Assembly (NCBI GenBank): GCA_011754535.1
Contig: JAAQVN010000001.1
Coordinates: forward strand, 3,100,001-3,164,000
Direction: 5' to 3'
DNA from: Enterobacter asburiae
Lineage (GTDB): Bacteria; Pseudomonadota; Gammaproteobacteria; Enterobacterales; Enterobacteriaceae
DNA length: 64,000 bases
Positions 1-8,207 of the stretch are shown here, one piece after another. The notes beneath the pieces are model-generated. The model was not told the DNA's origin. It saw nothing but the letters and a program-made list of their open reading frames with translations, and searched no databases. Every line of letters starts with the position of its first letter. Positions within the stretch are counted from its first letter, which is position 1. Position numbers and translations under genes: made by a program.

Positions 1-1
1 G

Positions 2-229
2 GATCCTGAGAGTTCTTATACCGCGAAGCTGTATGCCAGCGGGACTAAGCGCATTGCGCAGAAGGTGGGAGAAGAAGGCGTTGAGACGGCGCTGGCCGCG
101 ACAGTACATGACCGGGAAGAGTTGACGAATGAAGCATCTGACTTGATGTATCACCTGCTGGTGCTGCTGCAGGATCAGGAGCTGGATTTGACGGCGGTGA
201 TTGAGAATCTTCGAAAGCGTCATAAATAA
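2..229 (+). CDS. hisI: HisIE, C-terminal part (phosphoribosyl-ATP pyrophosphatase domain)
   Basis: Only the last 75 codons are in the window; the 5' end lies upstream. The reading frame starts [10 protein letters not shown] and continues with [13 protein letters not shown] and [15 protein letters not shown], the conserved helices of the HisE pyrophosphatase domain that bind Mg2+ and PRATP. In enterobacteria HisE is fused behind the HisI cyclohydrolase domain in a protein of about 203 residues that performs steps 2 and 3 of histidine synthesis, so roughly 60% of the protein is missing here. It is the last gene of the his operon, followed at once by a hairpin terminator and facing wzz. The hisI-wzz junction is the usual right edge of the O-antigen locus. 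The truncation is a window effect, not a mutation. Confidence 0.95.
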   Translation, partial: DPESSYTAKLYASGTKRIAQKVGEEGVETALAATVHDREELTNEASDLMYHLLVLLQDQELDLTAVIENLRKRHK

Positions 230-230
230 A

Positions 231-257
231 AAAACCGGGGATTTCCCCCGGTTTTTT
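231..257. terminator. Bidirectional terminator between hisIE and wzz
   Basis: A GC-rich hairpin (CCGGGG at 235-240, short loop, CCCCGG at 246-251) is flanked by an A run on the left and six T on the right. It lies between convergent genes 2 nt after the hisIE stop and 11 nt before the wzz stop, so it can act as a Rho-independent terminator for both strands. Confidence 0.85.
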
Positions 258-268
258 AAATCTGCAAA

Positions 269-1249
269 TCAGGCTTTTGGCTTATAGTTGCGTAATGCGT
301 TACGCCCCAATACCACACCAGAACCAATCATTCCGCCCAGCAGCACGGCAAGGATCAGAACAATGGCTTTTTTCGGGCTATCGCGACGAACGGGCAGATC
401 CGGCTTCATGACGTAACGGTAGACGTGGATAGTGTCCGGGTTTACGTTCAGATTTTGAATGTCCAGCAAGTTTTGCCGGGTCTGATAGTAAGCCGCAGAA
501 AAGACCAGCGGACGAGAGGCTTCGTTTTGAATCATCGACTTCAGCCCCTCGCTTCCCAGCAGGAACATCGTCTCCTGAGTTACATCCTGGGTTTGCTGGA
601 GCTGCGGCGAGGAGATTTTCGCCGCTTCAGCATTTTTCAGCGCCTCAACGATCTGTTTGATACGCAGATCTTTCTGCTCCTGAGCGACCTTCTCCTGGTT
701 TACCAGGGAATCGTTCAGGGTTTTAACCTGCTCCTTAATATTGTCCTTAAGGTCAAGGGCAAGTTCTTTTGCCGTTTGCTCATCAACTTGCTGAATGTAC
801 TGCGCTAACTGCTTTTGAGCCGCTTCTGCAGATGTACTGGTGTAGGAGACGCTTAACGGCAGCGTTTGCCCTTTCACAGCAGGCTCAATAGTCAGTTTTT
901 CTGGATCTTCCTGATTATCCAGCGCCTGCGATAACGCCGAGAAAGAGGAGTTGAAACGGCCAATCGCACGCGTTTGAATATCCAGCATTGAAGGGGCAGC
1001 ACTGCCATAGAGAATGTTCAATGCGTTTGAATAGGTCGCTATTTGGGCAGCATCAGGCTGGGCAATAATTGCACTTGAGGTCCACTTCTCTTTCGCAACA
1101 GACAGATAACCAATAGCCAGGGCAATAAAAACAACAACAAACGTTGCTATCATCCACTTCCCACGCCACAGCTGTACCACTAAATCAAGTAAATCAATTT
1201 GCTCAGGCTCATTGCTTCGGCTGACCTGGCTATTGTTGTTTTGCGTCAT
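269..1249 (-). CDS. wzz: Wzz, O-antigen chain-length regulator
   Basis: 326-residue polysaccharide co-polymerase (class 1) of the inner membrane that sets the modal number of O-units added by Wzy. It shows the family layout: short cytoplasmic N-terminus (MTQNNNSQVSRSNEPEQIDL), TM1 (WMIATFVVVFIALAIGYL), a long periplasmic coiled-coil-rich domain, and a C-terminal proline-containing TM2 that begins after PDLPVRRDSPKKA. The reading frame extends upstream to 1396. The start at 1249 is preferred because the protein then matches the family length and an AGGGA Shine-Dalgarno sits 5 nt before it. It is convergent with hisIE and divergent from uge. Wzz of this position normally serves the neighbouring Wzx/Wzy-dependent O-antigen. 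Confidence 0.95.
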   Translation of the reverse strand: MTQNNNSQVSRSNEPEQIDLLDLVVQLWRGKWMIATFVVVFIALAIGYLSVAKEKWTSSAIIAQPDAAQIATYSNALNILYGSAAPSMLDIQTRAIGRFNSSFSALSQALDNQEDPEKLTIEPAVKGQTLPLSVSYTSTSAEAAQKQLAQYIQQVDEQTAKELALDLKDNIKEQVKTLNDSLVNQEKVAQEQKDLRIKQIVEALKNAEAAKISSPQLQQTQDVTQETMFLLGSEGLKSMIQNEASRPLVFSAAYYQTRQNLLDIQNLNVNPDTIHVYRYVMKPDLPVRRDSPKKAIVLILAVLLGGMIGSGVVLGRNALRNYKPKA

Positions 1250-1443
1250 ACAATCCCTAACTGATGAAAAATGGGAAACATAATTATGTTCGTATAGTTT
1301 ATCTATTGCTGTGGATTTTTCTATAAGAATCCGATGAGTTATATCGGAAAGATGCGTTATGTAACTCGCCCCCCTTCGCGCTATCATAGACACCATGTGA
1401 TGCGTTATCGCATCTGCAAGAATCTGGGTTTATGAGGGAAGAT

Positions 1444-2448
1444 ATGAAATTTCTGGTAACGGGCGCAGCTGGTTTTATCGGTTCGAATGTCAGTAAACGC
1501 CTACTTGAGGCCGGTCATCAGGTTGTAGGTATTGATAACCTGAATGACTACTACGATGTCAATTTGAAGCTGGCGCGTCTGGAACGGCTACAGTCTGAGC
1601 GTTTCACCTTCCACAAGATGGAATTAGCTGACCGGGAAGGGATGGCAGCGCTTTTCGCCGATGAGAAGTTTGATCGGGTCATTCATCTGGCCGCACAGGC
1701 AGGCGTACGTTACTCCCTGGAAAATCCGCACGCGTATGCGGATGCGAACTTAATTGGTCATCTTAACGTGCTGGAAGGGTGCCGCCACAACAGCGTTCAA
1801 CATTTGCTGTATGCTTCATCCAGCTCCGTATATGGCCTCAACCGCAAAATGCCCTTCTCCACTGACGATTCCGTGGATCACCCGGTTTCACTTTATGCCG
1901 CGACCAAAAAAGCCAATGAGCTTATGTCGCACACCTATTCGCATCTCTACAACCTGCCGACCACCGGGTTGCGCTTCTTTACCGTATACGGTCCGTGGGG
2001 ACGCCCGGACATGGCGCTGTTTAAATTTACTAAGGCGATGATTGAAGGCAAAAGCATCGATGTCTATAACTACGGTAAGATGAAGCGCGATTTCACCTAC
2101 ATCGATGATATTGCTGAAGCGATTATTCTCCTGCAGGATGTCATCCCGCAGCCTGACGCAGGCTGGACCGTTGAGACCGGCTCCCCGGCAACCAGCTCAG
2201 CACCTTACCGCGTTTACAACATCGGTAATAGCTCGCCAGTTGAACTGATGGATTACATCACCGCGCTGGAAGACGCGCTGGGCAAGAAAGCCGAGAAAAA
2301 TATGCTGCCACTCCAGCCGGGCGACGTACTGGAAACCAGCGCCGACACGAAAGCGCTCTATGAGGTGATCGGTTTTAAACCGCAAACCTCAGTCAAAGAC
2401 GGCGTGAAGAACTTCGTTGACTGGTACCGCGAGTTTTACAAAGTCTGA
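1444..2448 (+). CDS. uge: UDP-glucuronate 4-epimerase (UDP-GalA synthesis)
   Basis: 334-residue extended SDR that interconverts UDP-GlcA and UDP-GalA in the cytoplasm. Visible signatures are the NAD motif GAAGFIGS near the N-terminus, the SSSSVYG segment and YAATKKANE (Tyr-x3-Lys), and the [15 protein letters not shown] stretch typical of the LpsL/Uge group, which separates it from GalE. ATG at 1444 is chosen over 1432 because GAGGGA overlaps the upstream codons and sits correctly for 1444. It is convergent with ugd, which makes its substrate, and divergent from wzz. GalA made here may enter the lipopolysaccharide core, as in Klebsiella, or another surface glycan. It is absent from this position in E. 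coli K-12, so it marks an Enterobacter/Klebsiella-type arrangement. Confidence 0.9.
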   Translation: MKFLVTGAAGFIGSNVSKRLLEAGHQVVGIDNLNDYYDVNLKLARLERLQSERFTFHKMELADREGMAALFADEKFDRVIHLAAQAGVRYSLENPHAYADANLIGHLNVLEGCRHNSVQHLLYASSSSVYGLNRKMPFSTDDSVDHPVSLYAATKKANELMSHTYSHLYNLPTTGLRFFTVYGPWGRPDMALFKFTKAMIEGKSIDVYNYGKMKRDFTYIDDIAEAIILLQDVIPQPDAGWTVETGSPATSSAPYRVYNIGNSSPVELMDYITALEDALGKKAEKNMLPLQPGDVLETSADTKALYEVIGFKPQTSVKDGVKNFVDWYREFYKV

Positions 2449-2456
2449 AAATAAAA

Positions 2457-2482
2457 AACCCGGCAAATCAGCCGGGTTTTTT
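2457..2482. terminator. Bidirectional terminator between uge and ugd
   Basis: Stem AACCCGGC (2457-2464), loop AAATCA, stem GCCGGGTT (2471-2478), then a T run on the plus strand and an A run before the stem that serves the minus strand. It sits between convergent uge and ugd. Confidence 0.85.
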
Positions 2483-2497
2483 CATCATGAAAGAGAT

Positions 2498-3664
2498 TTA
2501 GTCGCTACCGAAGAGATCGCGGGTATAGACTTTGTCTGCGACGTCAGCCAGCTCTTCCGCCATGCGGTTCGAGATAATGACATCCGCTTCTTTTTTGAAG
2601 GCATCCAGATCGCGGATCACACGGGAATTGAAGAACTGATCTTCCTGCATGGCAGGCTCATAGATAATGACCTCAACGCCTTTCGCCTTGATGCGCTTCA
2701 TAATCCCCTGAATGGAAGAGGCGCGGAAATTATCGGAACCGCTCTTCATGATCAGACGGTACACGCCCACCACTTTCGGCTGGCGCGCAAGGATGGAATC
2801 GGAGATGAAATCTTTACGCGTACGGTTAGCGTCAACAATCGCCGATATCAGGTTATTCGGCACGGCCTGGTAGTTTGCCAGCAGCTGCTTGGTATCTTTT
2901 GGCAGGCAATAACCACCGTAGCCAAATGACGGGTTGTTATAGTGGTTGCCAATACGCGGGTCGAGGCAAACCCCTTCAATAATTTGGCGGGTGTTCAGCC
3001 CAAGACTTTCTGCATAGCTGTCGAGCTCATTGAAGTACGCGACTCGCATTGCCAGATAGGTGTTTGCGAAAAGCTTAATCGCCTCCGCTTCGGTGGAGTC
3101 CGTGAACAGCACCGGAATATCTTTCTTCACTGCGCCTTCCTGAAGCAGCGCGGCGAAACGTTCAGCACGCTCAGAGCGTTCGCCAATAACGATACGGGAA
3201 GGATGCAGGTTATCGTAAAGCGCTCTCCCCTCACGCAGGAACTCTGGCGAGAAGAAGATATTATCAATACCAAACTTTTCTTTGATGGATTTGGTAAAGC
3301 CGACAGGAATGGTCGATTTAATAACCATCACCGCATCAGGATTAATCGCAATAACATCTTTGATAACCGCTTCTACGGTTGAGGTGTTGAAATAGTTGGT
3401 TTTTGGATCGTAGTCAGTAGGCGTCGCAATGATGACGTAATCCGCATCGCGGTATGCATCTTCTTTATCTGTCGTGGCGCGGAAATTCAGCGGTTTATTG
3501 CTGAGATAGTCCTGGATTTCTTTGTCGACAATCGGCGATTTCTTCTGATTGAGCATATCCACTTTGGCCTGTACGATATCCAGCGCAACCACTTCATGGT
3601 TCTGAGCAATCAGAATGCCGTTAGAAAGACCGACATACCCTGTTCCGGAAATTGTTATTTTCAT
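2498..3664 (-). CDS. ugd: UDP-glucose 6-dehydrogenase
   Basis: 388-residue cytoplasmic enzyme oxidising UDP-glucose to UDP-glucuronate with two NAD+. The N-terminal Rossmann motif is GTGYVGLS (residues 7-14). The catalytic cysteine is C253 in [10 protein letters not shown], with the usual KSTIPVG and SPEFLREG motifs at about 116-122 and 139-146. Length and sequence match E. coli Ugd. AAGAAG before the ATG is a fair ribosome binding site. The product feeds colanic acid (GlcA), Uge (GalA) and 4-amino-arabinose for lipid A. In E. coli the gene sits between gnd and wzz, as here, except that an extra acetyltransferase has been placed between ugd and gnd. Confidence 0.97.
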   Translation of the reverse strand: MKITISGTGYVGLSNGILIAQNHEVVALDIVQAKVDMLNQKKSPIVDKEIQDYLSNKPLNFRATTDKEDAYRDADYVIIATPTDYDPKTNYFNTSTVEAVIKDVIAINPDAVMVIKSTIPVGFTKSIKEKFGIDNIFFSPEFLREGRALYDNLHPSRIVIGERSERAERFAALLQEGAVKKDIPVLFTDSTEAEAIKLFANTYLAMRVAYFNELDSYAESLGLNTRQIIEGVCLDPRIGNHYNNPSFGYGGYCLPKDTKQLLANYQAVPNNLISAIVDANRTRKDFISDSILARQPKVVGVYRLIMKSGSDNFRASSIQGIMKRIKAKGVEVIIYEPAMQEDQFFNSRVIRDLDAFKKEADVIISNRMAEELADVADKVYTRDLFGSD

Positions 3665-3836
3665 TGATTTAACTTCTTTAGATTAAGTGTCCGGGAGCGA
3701 CTATCGCCCCACCGCAATAGGCAACTTTTGAGGTTTTTACCTCGTGTGGAGAGTTAATGTCAAGGCGTATAAACGACCGGAAAAATTAAATATTGCAGTA
3801 TTTTATACTGCTTTTAAATCTGCAGGATGGTTCAGG

Positions 3837-3848
3837 CAAGGTAGCGTG
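3837..3848 (+). promoter_or_regulatory. Degenerate ops-like element
   Basis: CAAGGTAGCGTG matches the RfaH-recruiting ops element GGCGGTAGCGTG at 9 of 12 positions, with the 3' nine bases GGTAGCGTG exact. It points at the plus-strand acetyltransferase 240 nt downstream. The first three bases, including the C thought to pair in the ops hairpin, are lost, and no full JUMPstart surrounds it. It may be a relic or a chance match. Confidence 0.25.
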
Positions 3849-4033
3849 CGGACATCGTGGCTGGAAAAAAACTGAGAGAGAGATAGGTTTTCTTCATATG
3901 GCTAAATTAATTCAGATTAATCCCCCCTAAGTTAGCATATAGATAGCTAATCCAGAATAGAGGTTCGCGAATTTTATGGTAGGTAACGTTATTTTTAAAA
4001 CTTATGGCCATTACTTCTACAAAGCTTCCCACT

Positions 4034-4062
4034 TAAATAATCTTTTGCTAAAATGTTATAAT
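4034..4062 (+). promoter_or_regulatory. Extended -10 promoter of the orphan acetyltransferase
   Basis: A perfect TATAAT at 4057-4062 is preceded by TG one base away (TGTTATAAT), the extended -10 form that needs little -35 contact. The region 17 nt upstream is only weakly TTGACA-like. Predicted start is near 4069, giving a leader of about 20 nt with GGGGAT before the ATG at 4089. This would let the gene be expressed independently of the O-antigen operon. Confidence 0.6.
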
Positions 4063-4088
4063 ATTAAACTAATCTGATCGGGGATAAT

Positions 4089-4553
4089 ATGAAAATTCAT
4101 CCATTAAGTGATGTAAAATCGAAGAACATTGGAGCAGGCACGACTGTTTGGCAATACGCAGTGATATTCGAACATGCGGTAATAGGTGAAAATTGCAATA
4201 TTTGTGCACACACTCTTATCGAAAATAAAGTACTTATTGGCGATAATGTAACTATAAAATCAGGTGTGTACTTATGGGATGGCATTACCTTAGAAGATAA
4301 TGTATTTATTGGCCCCTGCGCTGCATTTACCAACGATATGTATCCGAGGTCAAAACAATACTCCTCAGAATATCCTAAGACACTTATAAAAAAAGGCGCA
4401 TCCGTTGGTGCCAATGCAACAATTTTACCAGGCATTACAATAGGTTACAATAGCATTGTTGGTGCTGGTTCTGTTGTAACAAAAGATATTCCCGATAATG
4501 TTATCGTTGCTGGCAACCCGGCTAAGATAATACGTCAAATTTCTGATAAATAA
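4089..4553 (+). CDS. Left-handed beta-helix N-acetyltransferase, likely dTDP-3-amino-3,6-dideoxyhexose N-acetyltransferase (FdtC/QdtC/WxcM-N type)
   Basis: 154 residues of hexapeptide repeats ([53 protein letters not shown]) ending in VAGNPAKII. The block [21 protein letters not shown] and the following YPRSKQY are what I remember from QdtC/FdtC and from the N-terminal domain of WxcM, which acetylate the 3-amino group of dTDP-Fuc3N or dTDP-Qui3N using acetyl-CoA. This matches fdtA and fdtB in the O-unit operon, which lacks any other obvious N-acetyltransferase. The gene is AT-rich, alone, on the opposite strand and separated from the operon by gnd. It has a good SD (GGGGAT) and its own promoter. 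Alternatively it is a leftover from an earlier serotype cassette. The family call is strong; the exact substrate is inferred. Confidence 0.75.
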   Translation: MKIHPLSDVKSKNIGAGTTVWQYAVIFEHAVIGENCNICAHTLIENKVLIGDNVTIKSGVYLWDGITLEDNVFIGPCAAFTNDMYPRSKQYSSEYPKTLIKKGASVGANATILPGITIGYNSIVGAGSVVTKDIPDNVIVAGNPAKIIRQISDK

Positions 4554-4790
4554 CACACTTACAATACTCGTACTTGTTGAATTTACAGTGTCGCCGTGAG
4601 GATTTGGCTATTATACTGGCGAACACAGCCGGTTCAATATCGGTTTTAAATACACATCAATTGCTGATGCGATAAATGTATAATTGCTAAATGCAATTCT
4701 ATAAAAATCTAATTAACATTCTTTCAGAACGTAATTTAAAGACTTTGATTAAGGACATTGACGAACAGCAATCTAAGCTTTATATAAAAA
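4554..4790. other. Intergenic region between the acetyltransferase and gnd
   Basis: AT-rich stretch between convergent genes; together with the gnd terminator it forms a 345-nt gap. I see no gene with a ribosome binding site. A 44-codon frame at 4691-4825 exists but runs through the gnd terminator and has no SD. No clear terminator for the acetyltransferase was found other than the hairpin at 4791-4821. Confidence 0.5.
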
Positions 4791-4830
4791 AGCCTGAGCC
4801 CATAAGTAATGGGCTCAGGCTCTAAAGTTT
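4786..4830 (-). terminator. gnd terminator
   Basis: A perfect 12-bp stem (AGCCTGAGCCCA at 4791-4802 and its complement at 4810-4821, 7-nt loop) is followed on the minus strand by TTTTTATATA. It lies 78 nt after the gnd stop. It may also stop plus-strand transcripts from the acetyltransferase, since AGTTTTT follows on that side. Confidence 0.85.
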
Positions 4831-4898
4831 TTCAGATTGAACTAACAAGCTTTAACTTTTCATTACAAGTCTCGCATGCAACCAAAAGTATTGAAAGA

Positions 4899-6305
4899 TC
4901 AACCTAACCACTCGGTGTGGAACACACCTTCCTTATCAGTACGTTTATAGGTGTGCGCGCCGAAGTAGTCACGCTGCGCCTGGATCAGGTTGGCAGGCAG
5001 AACTTCAGCACGATAGCTGTCATAGTAAGCCACCGCAGCGGAGAAGGTTGGAACCGGAATACCGTTCTGTACCGCGTAAGCAACCACGTCACGCAGCGCC
5101 TGCTGGTATTCGTCCGCAATCTTCTTGAAGTATGGTGCCAGCAGAAGGTTGGCGATACCGGCGTTTTCAGCATAGGCATCGGTGATTTTCTGCAGGAACT
5201 GCGCACGAATGATGCAACCCGCGCGGAAGATCTTCGCGATTTCACCGTAGTTCAGATCCCAGTTATTTTCGTCTGACGCCGCACGTAACTGAGAGAAGCC
5301 CTGCGCATAAGAAACGATTTTACCCAGGTACAGGGCGCGACGAACTTTCTCAACGAACTCAGCTTTGTCGCCCGCTGGTTTAGTCTGTGGACCAGACAAC
5401 ACTTTAGATGCTGCAACTCGCTGTTCTTTCAGGGAAGATATGTAGCGCGCAAAGACGGATTCGGTGATCAGAGACAGCGGTTCGCCCAGATCCAGAGAGC
5501 TCTGGCTGGTCCATTTACCGGTACCTTTGTTCGCAGCTTCATCCAGAATCACATCAACCAGGTATTTACCCTCTTCATCTTTTTTCGTGAAGATATCTTT
5601 GGTGATGTCGATCAGGTAGCTGTTCAGCTCGCCTTTATTCCACTCCGTAAAGGTTTCAGCCAGCTCTTCGTTGGAGAGGTTCAGGCCGCCTTTCAGCAGG
5701 GAGTATGCTTCAGCAATCAGCTGCATGTCACCGTATTCGATGCCGTTGTGAACCATCTTAACATAATGGCCTGCACCGTCCGGACCGATATAGGTCACAC
5801 ACGGCTCGCCATCTTCCGCAACGGCTGCGATTTTGGTCAGGATTGGCGCAACCAGTTCATACGCTTCTTTTTGACCGCCAGGCATGATAGATGGCCCTTT
5901 CAGCGCGCCCTCTTCACCACCGGAAACCCCGGTACCGATGAAGTTGAAACCTTCTGCAGACAGCTCACGGTTACGACGAATAGTGTCCAGGAAGAAGGTG
6001 TTACCCCCATCAATGATGATGTCACCTTTATCGAGGTAAGGCTTCAGGGAGTCGATAGCTGCATCGGTACCTGCGCCTGCTTTCACCATTAACAGGATAC
6101 GACGCGGGGTTTCCAGAGACTCAACGAATTCTTTAACCGTATAGAAGGGAACCAGTTTCTTGCCTAGATTTTCGGCAATCACTTCTTCGGTCTTATCACG
6201 GGAGCGGTTGAAAACGGAGACGGTATAACCACGGCTCTCGATGTTGAGCGCCAGGTTGCGCCCCATCACTGCCATACCGACGACGCCGATCTGTTGTTTG
6301 GACAT
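4899..6305 (-). CDS. gnd: 6-phosphogluconate dehydrogenase (decarboxylating)
   Basis: 468-residue cytosolic enzyme of the oxidative pentose phosphate pathway (6-phosphogluconate to ribulose 5-phosphate, CO2 and NADPH). It has the NADP motif [14 protein letters not shown] at residues 7-20, the [16 protein letters not shown] loop and the substrate signature around [13 protein letters not shown]. It is full length, and CAGGAG precedes the ATG by 7 nt. It is the classic housekeeping neighbour of the rfb locus and a hotspot of recombination driven by O-antigen selection. Here it is flanked on both sides by AT-rich, apparently imported genes. It probably has its own promoter in the 152-nt gap upstream, although the O-unit operon points into it and I saw no terminator between them. 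Confidence 0.97.
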   Translation of the reverse strand: MSKQQIGVVGMAVMGRNLALNIESRGYTVSVFNRSRDKTEEVIAENLGKKLVPFYTVKEFVESLETPRRILLMVKAGAGTDAAIDSLKPYLDKGDIIIDGGNTFFLDTIRRNRELSAEGFNFIGTGVSGGEEGALKGPSIMPGGQKEAYELVAPILTKIAAVAEDGEPCVTYIGPDGAGHYVKMVHNGIEYGDMQLIAEAYSLLKGGLNLSNEELAETFTEWNKGELNSYLIDITKDIFTKKDEEGKYLVDVILDEAANKGTGKWTSQSSLDLGEPLSLITESVFARYISSLKEQRVAASKVLSGPQTKPAGDKAEFVEKVRRALYLGKIVSYAQGFSQLRAASDENNWDLNYGEIAKIFRAGCIIRAQFLQKITDAYAENAGIANLLLAPYFKKIADEYQQALRDVVAYAVQNGIPVPTFSAAVAYYDSYRAEVLPANLIQAQRDYFGAHTYKRTDKEGVFHTEWLG

Positions 6306-6457
6306 TACATACTCCTGTCAGGTGTGGTTCTCAGCACGTACGGCTGAGTATTTCAATATTCTTAGTATCTTAGCGGATAGATGTCTTGCGATAAACGTTT
6401 ATCTAAACTTTTTATTTCTTAAAAGCACCTTTGGAAAAGGCATCCTGTTGTTATAAC

Positions 6458-7267
6458 TCACTTGCGAAGAACAGTTGAATATAACAAAGATAAAAATGAG
6501 ACAGGAATAAGTCTTAAGGGTATTCTGATTGACAGGTTTCTAATCAATTCAAAAAAACTAAGATAACCTGTTCTATAAAAATTGACCTGTGCAGCGAACT
6601 CTGATTTCGCATATTTTAGACCAGAGCGTCTAGCAGCCATTCCATTTCCAGCTCTGGCATATACCAGCGTCTCAGGCAAATTAGCAGTAATAACACCATT
6701 TTGAATCATTCTGACCCATAGCGCATAGTCTTCATACAAATATTCACGTTGGTAACCACCAGCGGCTAATACCAAGTCCTTTTTGAAGGCTACAGCCATA
6801 TGATTGAATGGATTTCTTTTTTTGGAAAATTGTAAAATTTTTGAATGCGTCAACGGCAGTTTGCGATAGGCATAAACATCATCAACAGACTCCCTGAACT
6901 CACCAACAGTTGAACTCAACAAACCTACATCAGGATTATCCTCAAAGTATTCTACTTGTTTCATGAAACGGTCTTTGTGACATATATCATCAGTATCCAT
7001 TCTAAAAACAATATTATTACTGCAAGACCTCAACCCAATATTTAACGCTTCACCTAAACCCACGTTGTTTTCAATTTTTACGATTTTAACGGGTAATTTT
7101 TCTGACCATTTGATTATACATTCATTCAATTCAGTAGTGACTGGACCATCGAAAACAATGACGATTTCATCAGGGAAGTAAGTTTGGTTACACAAACTGG
7201 CAAGACATGAATGTAGAAAATCTGGGGACTCTTTTATATAGAGAGATAGTAAGACACTTATTTTCAT
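6458..7267 (-). CDS. Family 2 glycosyltransferase (WbwC/AmsE-like), last gene of the O-unit operon
   Basis: 269 residues with a GT-A fold beginning MKISVLLSLYIKESP, a nucleotide-sugar region with VFDG near residue 40, and the metal-binding motif RMDTDDICHKDR (DTDD at 91-94). The conserved YEDYALWVRMI segment follows at about two thirds of the length. This pattern is shared with AmsE and with the WbwC group, which adds beta-1,3-Gal to GalNAc-PP-undecaprenol; since gnu predicts such an acceptor, this is a reasonable candidate for the second-sugar transferase. The ATG at 7267 is preferred to an in-frame TTG 12 nt upstream because GGGAT lies 6 nt before it. Membrane association is likely through the basic, hydrophobic C-terminus. 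Donor sugar and linkage are not shown by the sequence. Confidence 0.8.
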   Translation of the reverse strand: MKISVLLSLYIKESPDFLHSCLASLCNQTYFPDEIVIVFDGPVTTELNECIIKWSEKLPVKIVKIENNVGLGEALNIGLRSCSNNIVFRMDTDDICHKDRFMKQVEYFEDNPDVGLLSSTVGEFRESVDDVYAYRKLPLTHSKILQFSKKRNPFNHMAVAFKKDLVLAAGGYQREYLYEDYALWVRMIQNGVITANLPETLVYARAGNGMAARRSGLKYAKSEFAAQVNFYRTGYLSFFELIRNLSIRIPLRLIPVSFLSLLYSTVLRK

Positions 7268-7289
7268 GAATAATCCCAAATAAAAACCG

Positions 7290-8207
7290 TCATTTATTTC
7301 TTGATACTGTCTGTAACCACTCGAGGAACTGAGCTATTCCAGAGTTGATATCCGTGTAGTTGTAATTACCAATTTCATCTAATATTCGCTTGTTACAGAG
7401 AATATTAGACTTAATAATATTATCGTTAGGAGTATATTTAACTTGTATATTGTAATTTGGTAAGTGTTGACGGACAGCTGTTAAAATTGATAAAGTTGAT
7501 TCGCCAGTACATGAACCTATATTGTATATATTATGCCGTGGGTTTTCTATGCAAAATAGCGAATAAAACATATTAACGAAATCTTTTATATATATATAAT
7601 CTCTTACCTCATTTCCACTACCCCAAACATCAACAACCTGACCAGAAATTATGCGACCAGTAATGACTGCAATCAACCCTTGATTTCCTGTTACTGTTTG
7701 ATGCGGCCCATAAGGATTTGAAGGTCTAATTATCAGAAATTGTTTTTTCTTTTGAGCACCACATGACTTTACATAAGCTTCAAGATCGATTTTACTTTTC
7801 CCATAGTCACAAACAGCTTCAAGATGTTCGTTTTCATGATGGGGGCGTTCACTGCTCTTATATACTCTTCCTCCAGAAGAGAAAAAAATAAAACGTTTAA
7901 CAATGTCGAAAATTTCATTTATCAGATATTTGTTTTCTTCAAGCAAGGACTGATAATTTCTGACTTTTGAATTCACAGAGAAAGTGTTTATTAGATATAA
8001 TGCCGTGTCAATTTCAAGACTCTTGAGATATTCTTTCTTAGCATTAATACCCGTTAAATCAGCTTCAACAAAGGTAATTTTCTCTTCAAAACCTAAGGGT
8101 ATACTTCTTCCATAAATGATCACGTCATAATTATGTTGTAAAAAATGTTCAATGAGGTTAACCCCAATAAATCCTGAACCTCCTAATATAAGAATCTTTT
8201 TTTTCAC
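7290..8207 (-). CDS. NAD-dependent epimerase/dehydratase (extended SDR), substrate unknown
   Basis: 305 residues. The N-terminal dinucleotide motif is GGSGFIG (residues 9-15), the catalytic region reads FFSSGGRVYKSS, and the Tyr-x3-Lys pair is in DYGKSKIDLEAY, followed by RPSNPYGPHQ, as in GalE-like nucleotide-sugar 4-epimerases. The usual Gly after VY is replaced (VYKSS). The start is GTG at 8207, overlapping the stop of the preceding gene by 4 nt with AGAGGG before it, so translation is coupled. It presumably makes one of the O-unit sugar nucleotides. UDP-Gal, UDP-GalNAc or a deoxyhexose are all possible and I cannot choose between them. AT-rich like its neighbours. Confidence 0.75.
   Translation of the reverse strand: MKKKILILGGSGFIGVNLIEHFLQHNYDVIIYGRSIPLGFEEKITFVEADLTGINAKKEYLKSLEIDTALYLINTFSVNSKVRNYQSLLEENKYLINEIFDIVKRFIFFSSGGRVYKSSERPHHENEHLEAVCDYGKSKIDLEAYVKSCGAQKKKQFLIIRPSNPYGPHQTVTGNQGLIAVITGRIISGQVVDVWGSGNEVRDYIYIKDFVNMFYSLFCIENPRHNIYNIGSCTGESTLSILTAVRQHLPNYNIQVKYTPNDNIIKSNILCNKRILDEIGNYNYTDINSGIAQFLEWLQTVSRNK

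Larger units (their letters stand above)
3665..4088. other. Intergenic region between ugd and the acetyltransferase
   Basis: 424 nt without a convincing gene, increasingly AT-rich towards the right. It must hold the ugd promoter (minus strand) and holds the promoter of the plus-strand acetyltransferase. A 6-bp palindrome GCAGTA-TTTTA-TACTGC lies at 3795-3811 and is followed by TTTT, and an ops-like 9-nt core lies at 3840-3848. No open frame with a ribosome binding site was found. Confidence 0.6.

Noticed and set aside
1..6. GGATCC at the first base, suggesting a cloning boundary
   Set aside because: The sequence is in frame with hisIE and a six-base match at the edge is weak evidence.
1250..1396. 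49-residue N-terminal extension of Wzz
   Set aside because: The start at 1249 has a proper SD and gives the family length; the extension lacks similarity to Wzz.
4691..4825. 44-codon plus-strand frame between the acetyltransferase and gnd
   Set aside because: No Shine-Dalgarno, and its 3' third is the gnd terminator hairpin; more likely non-coding.
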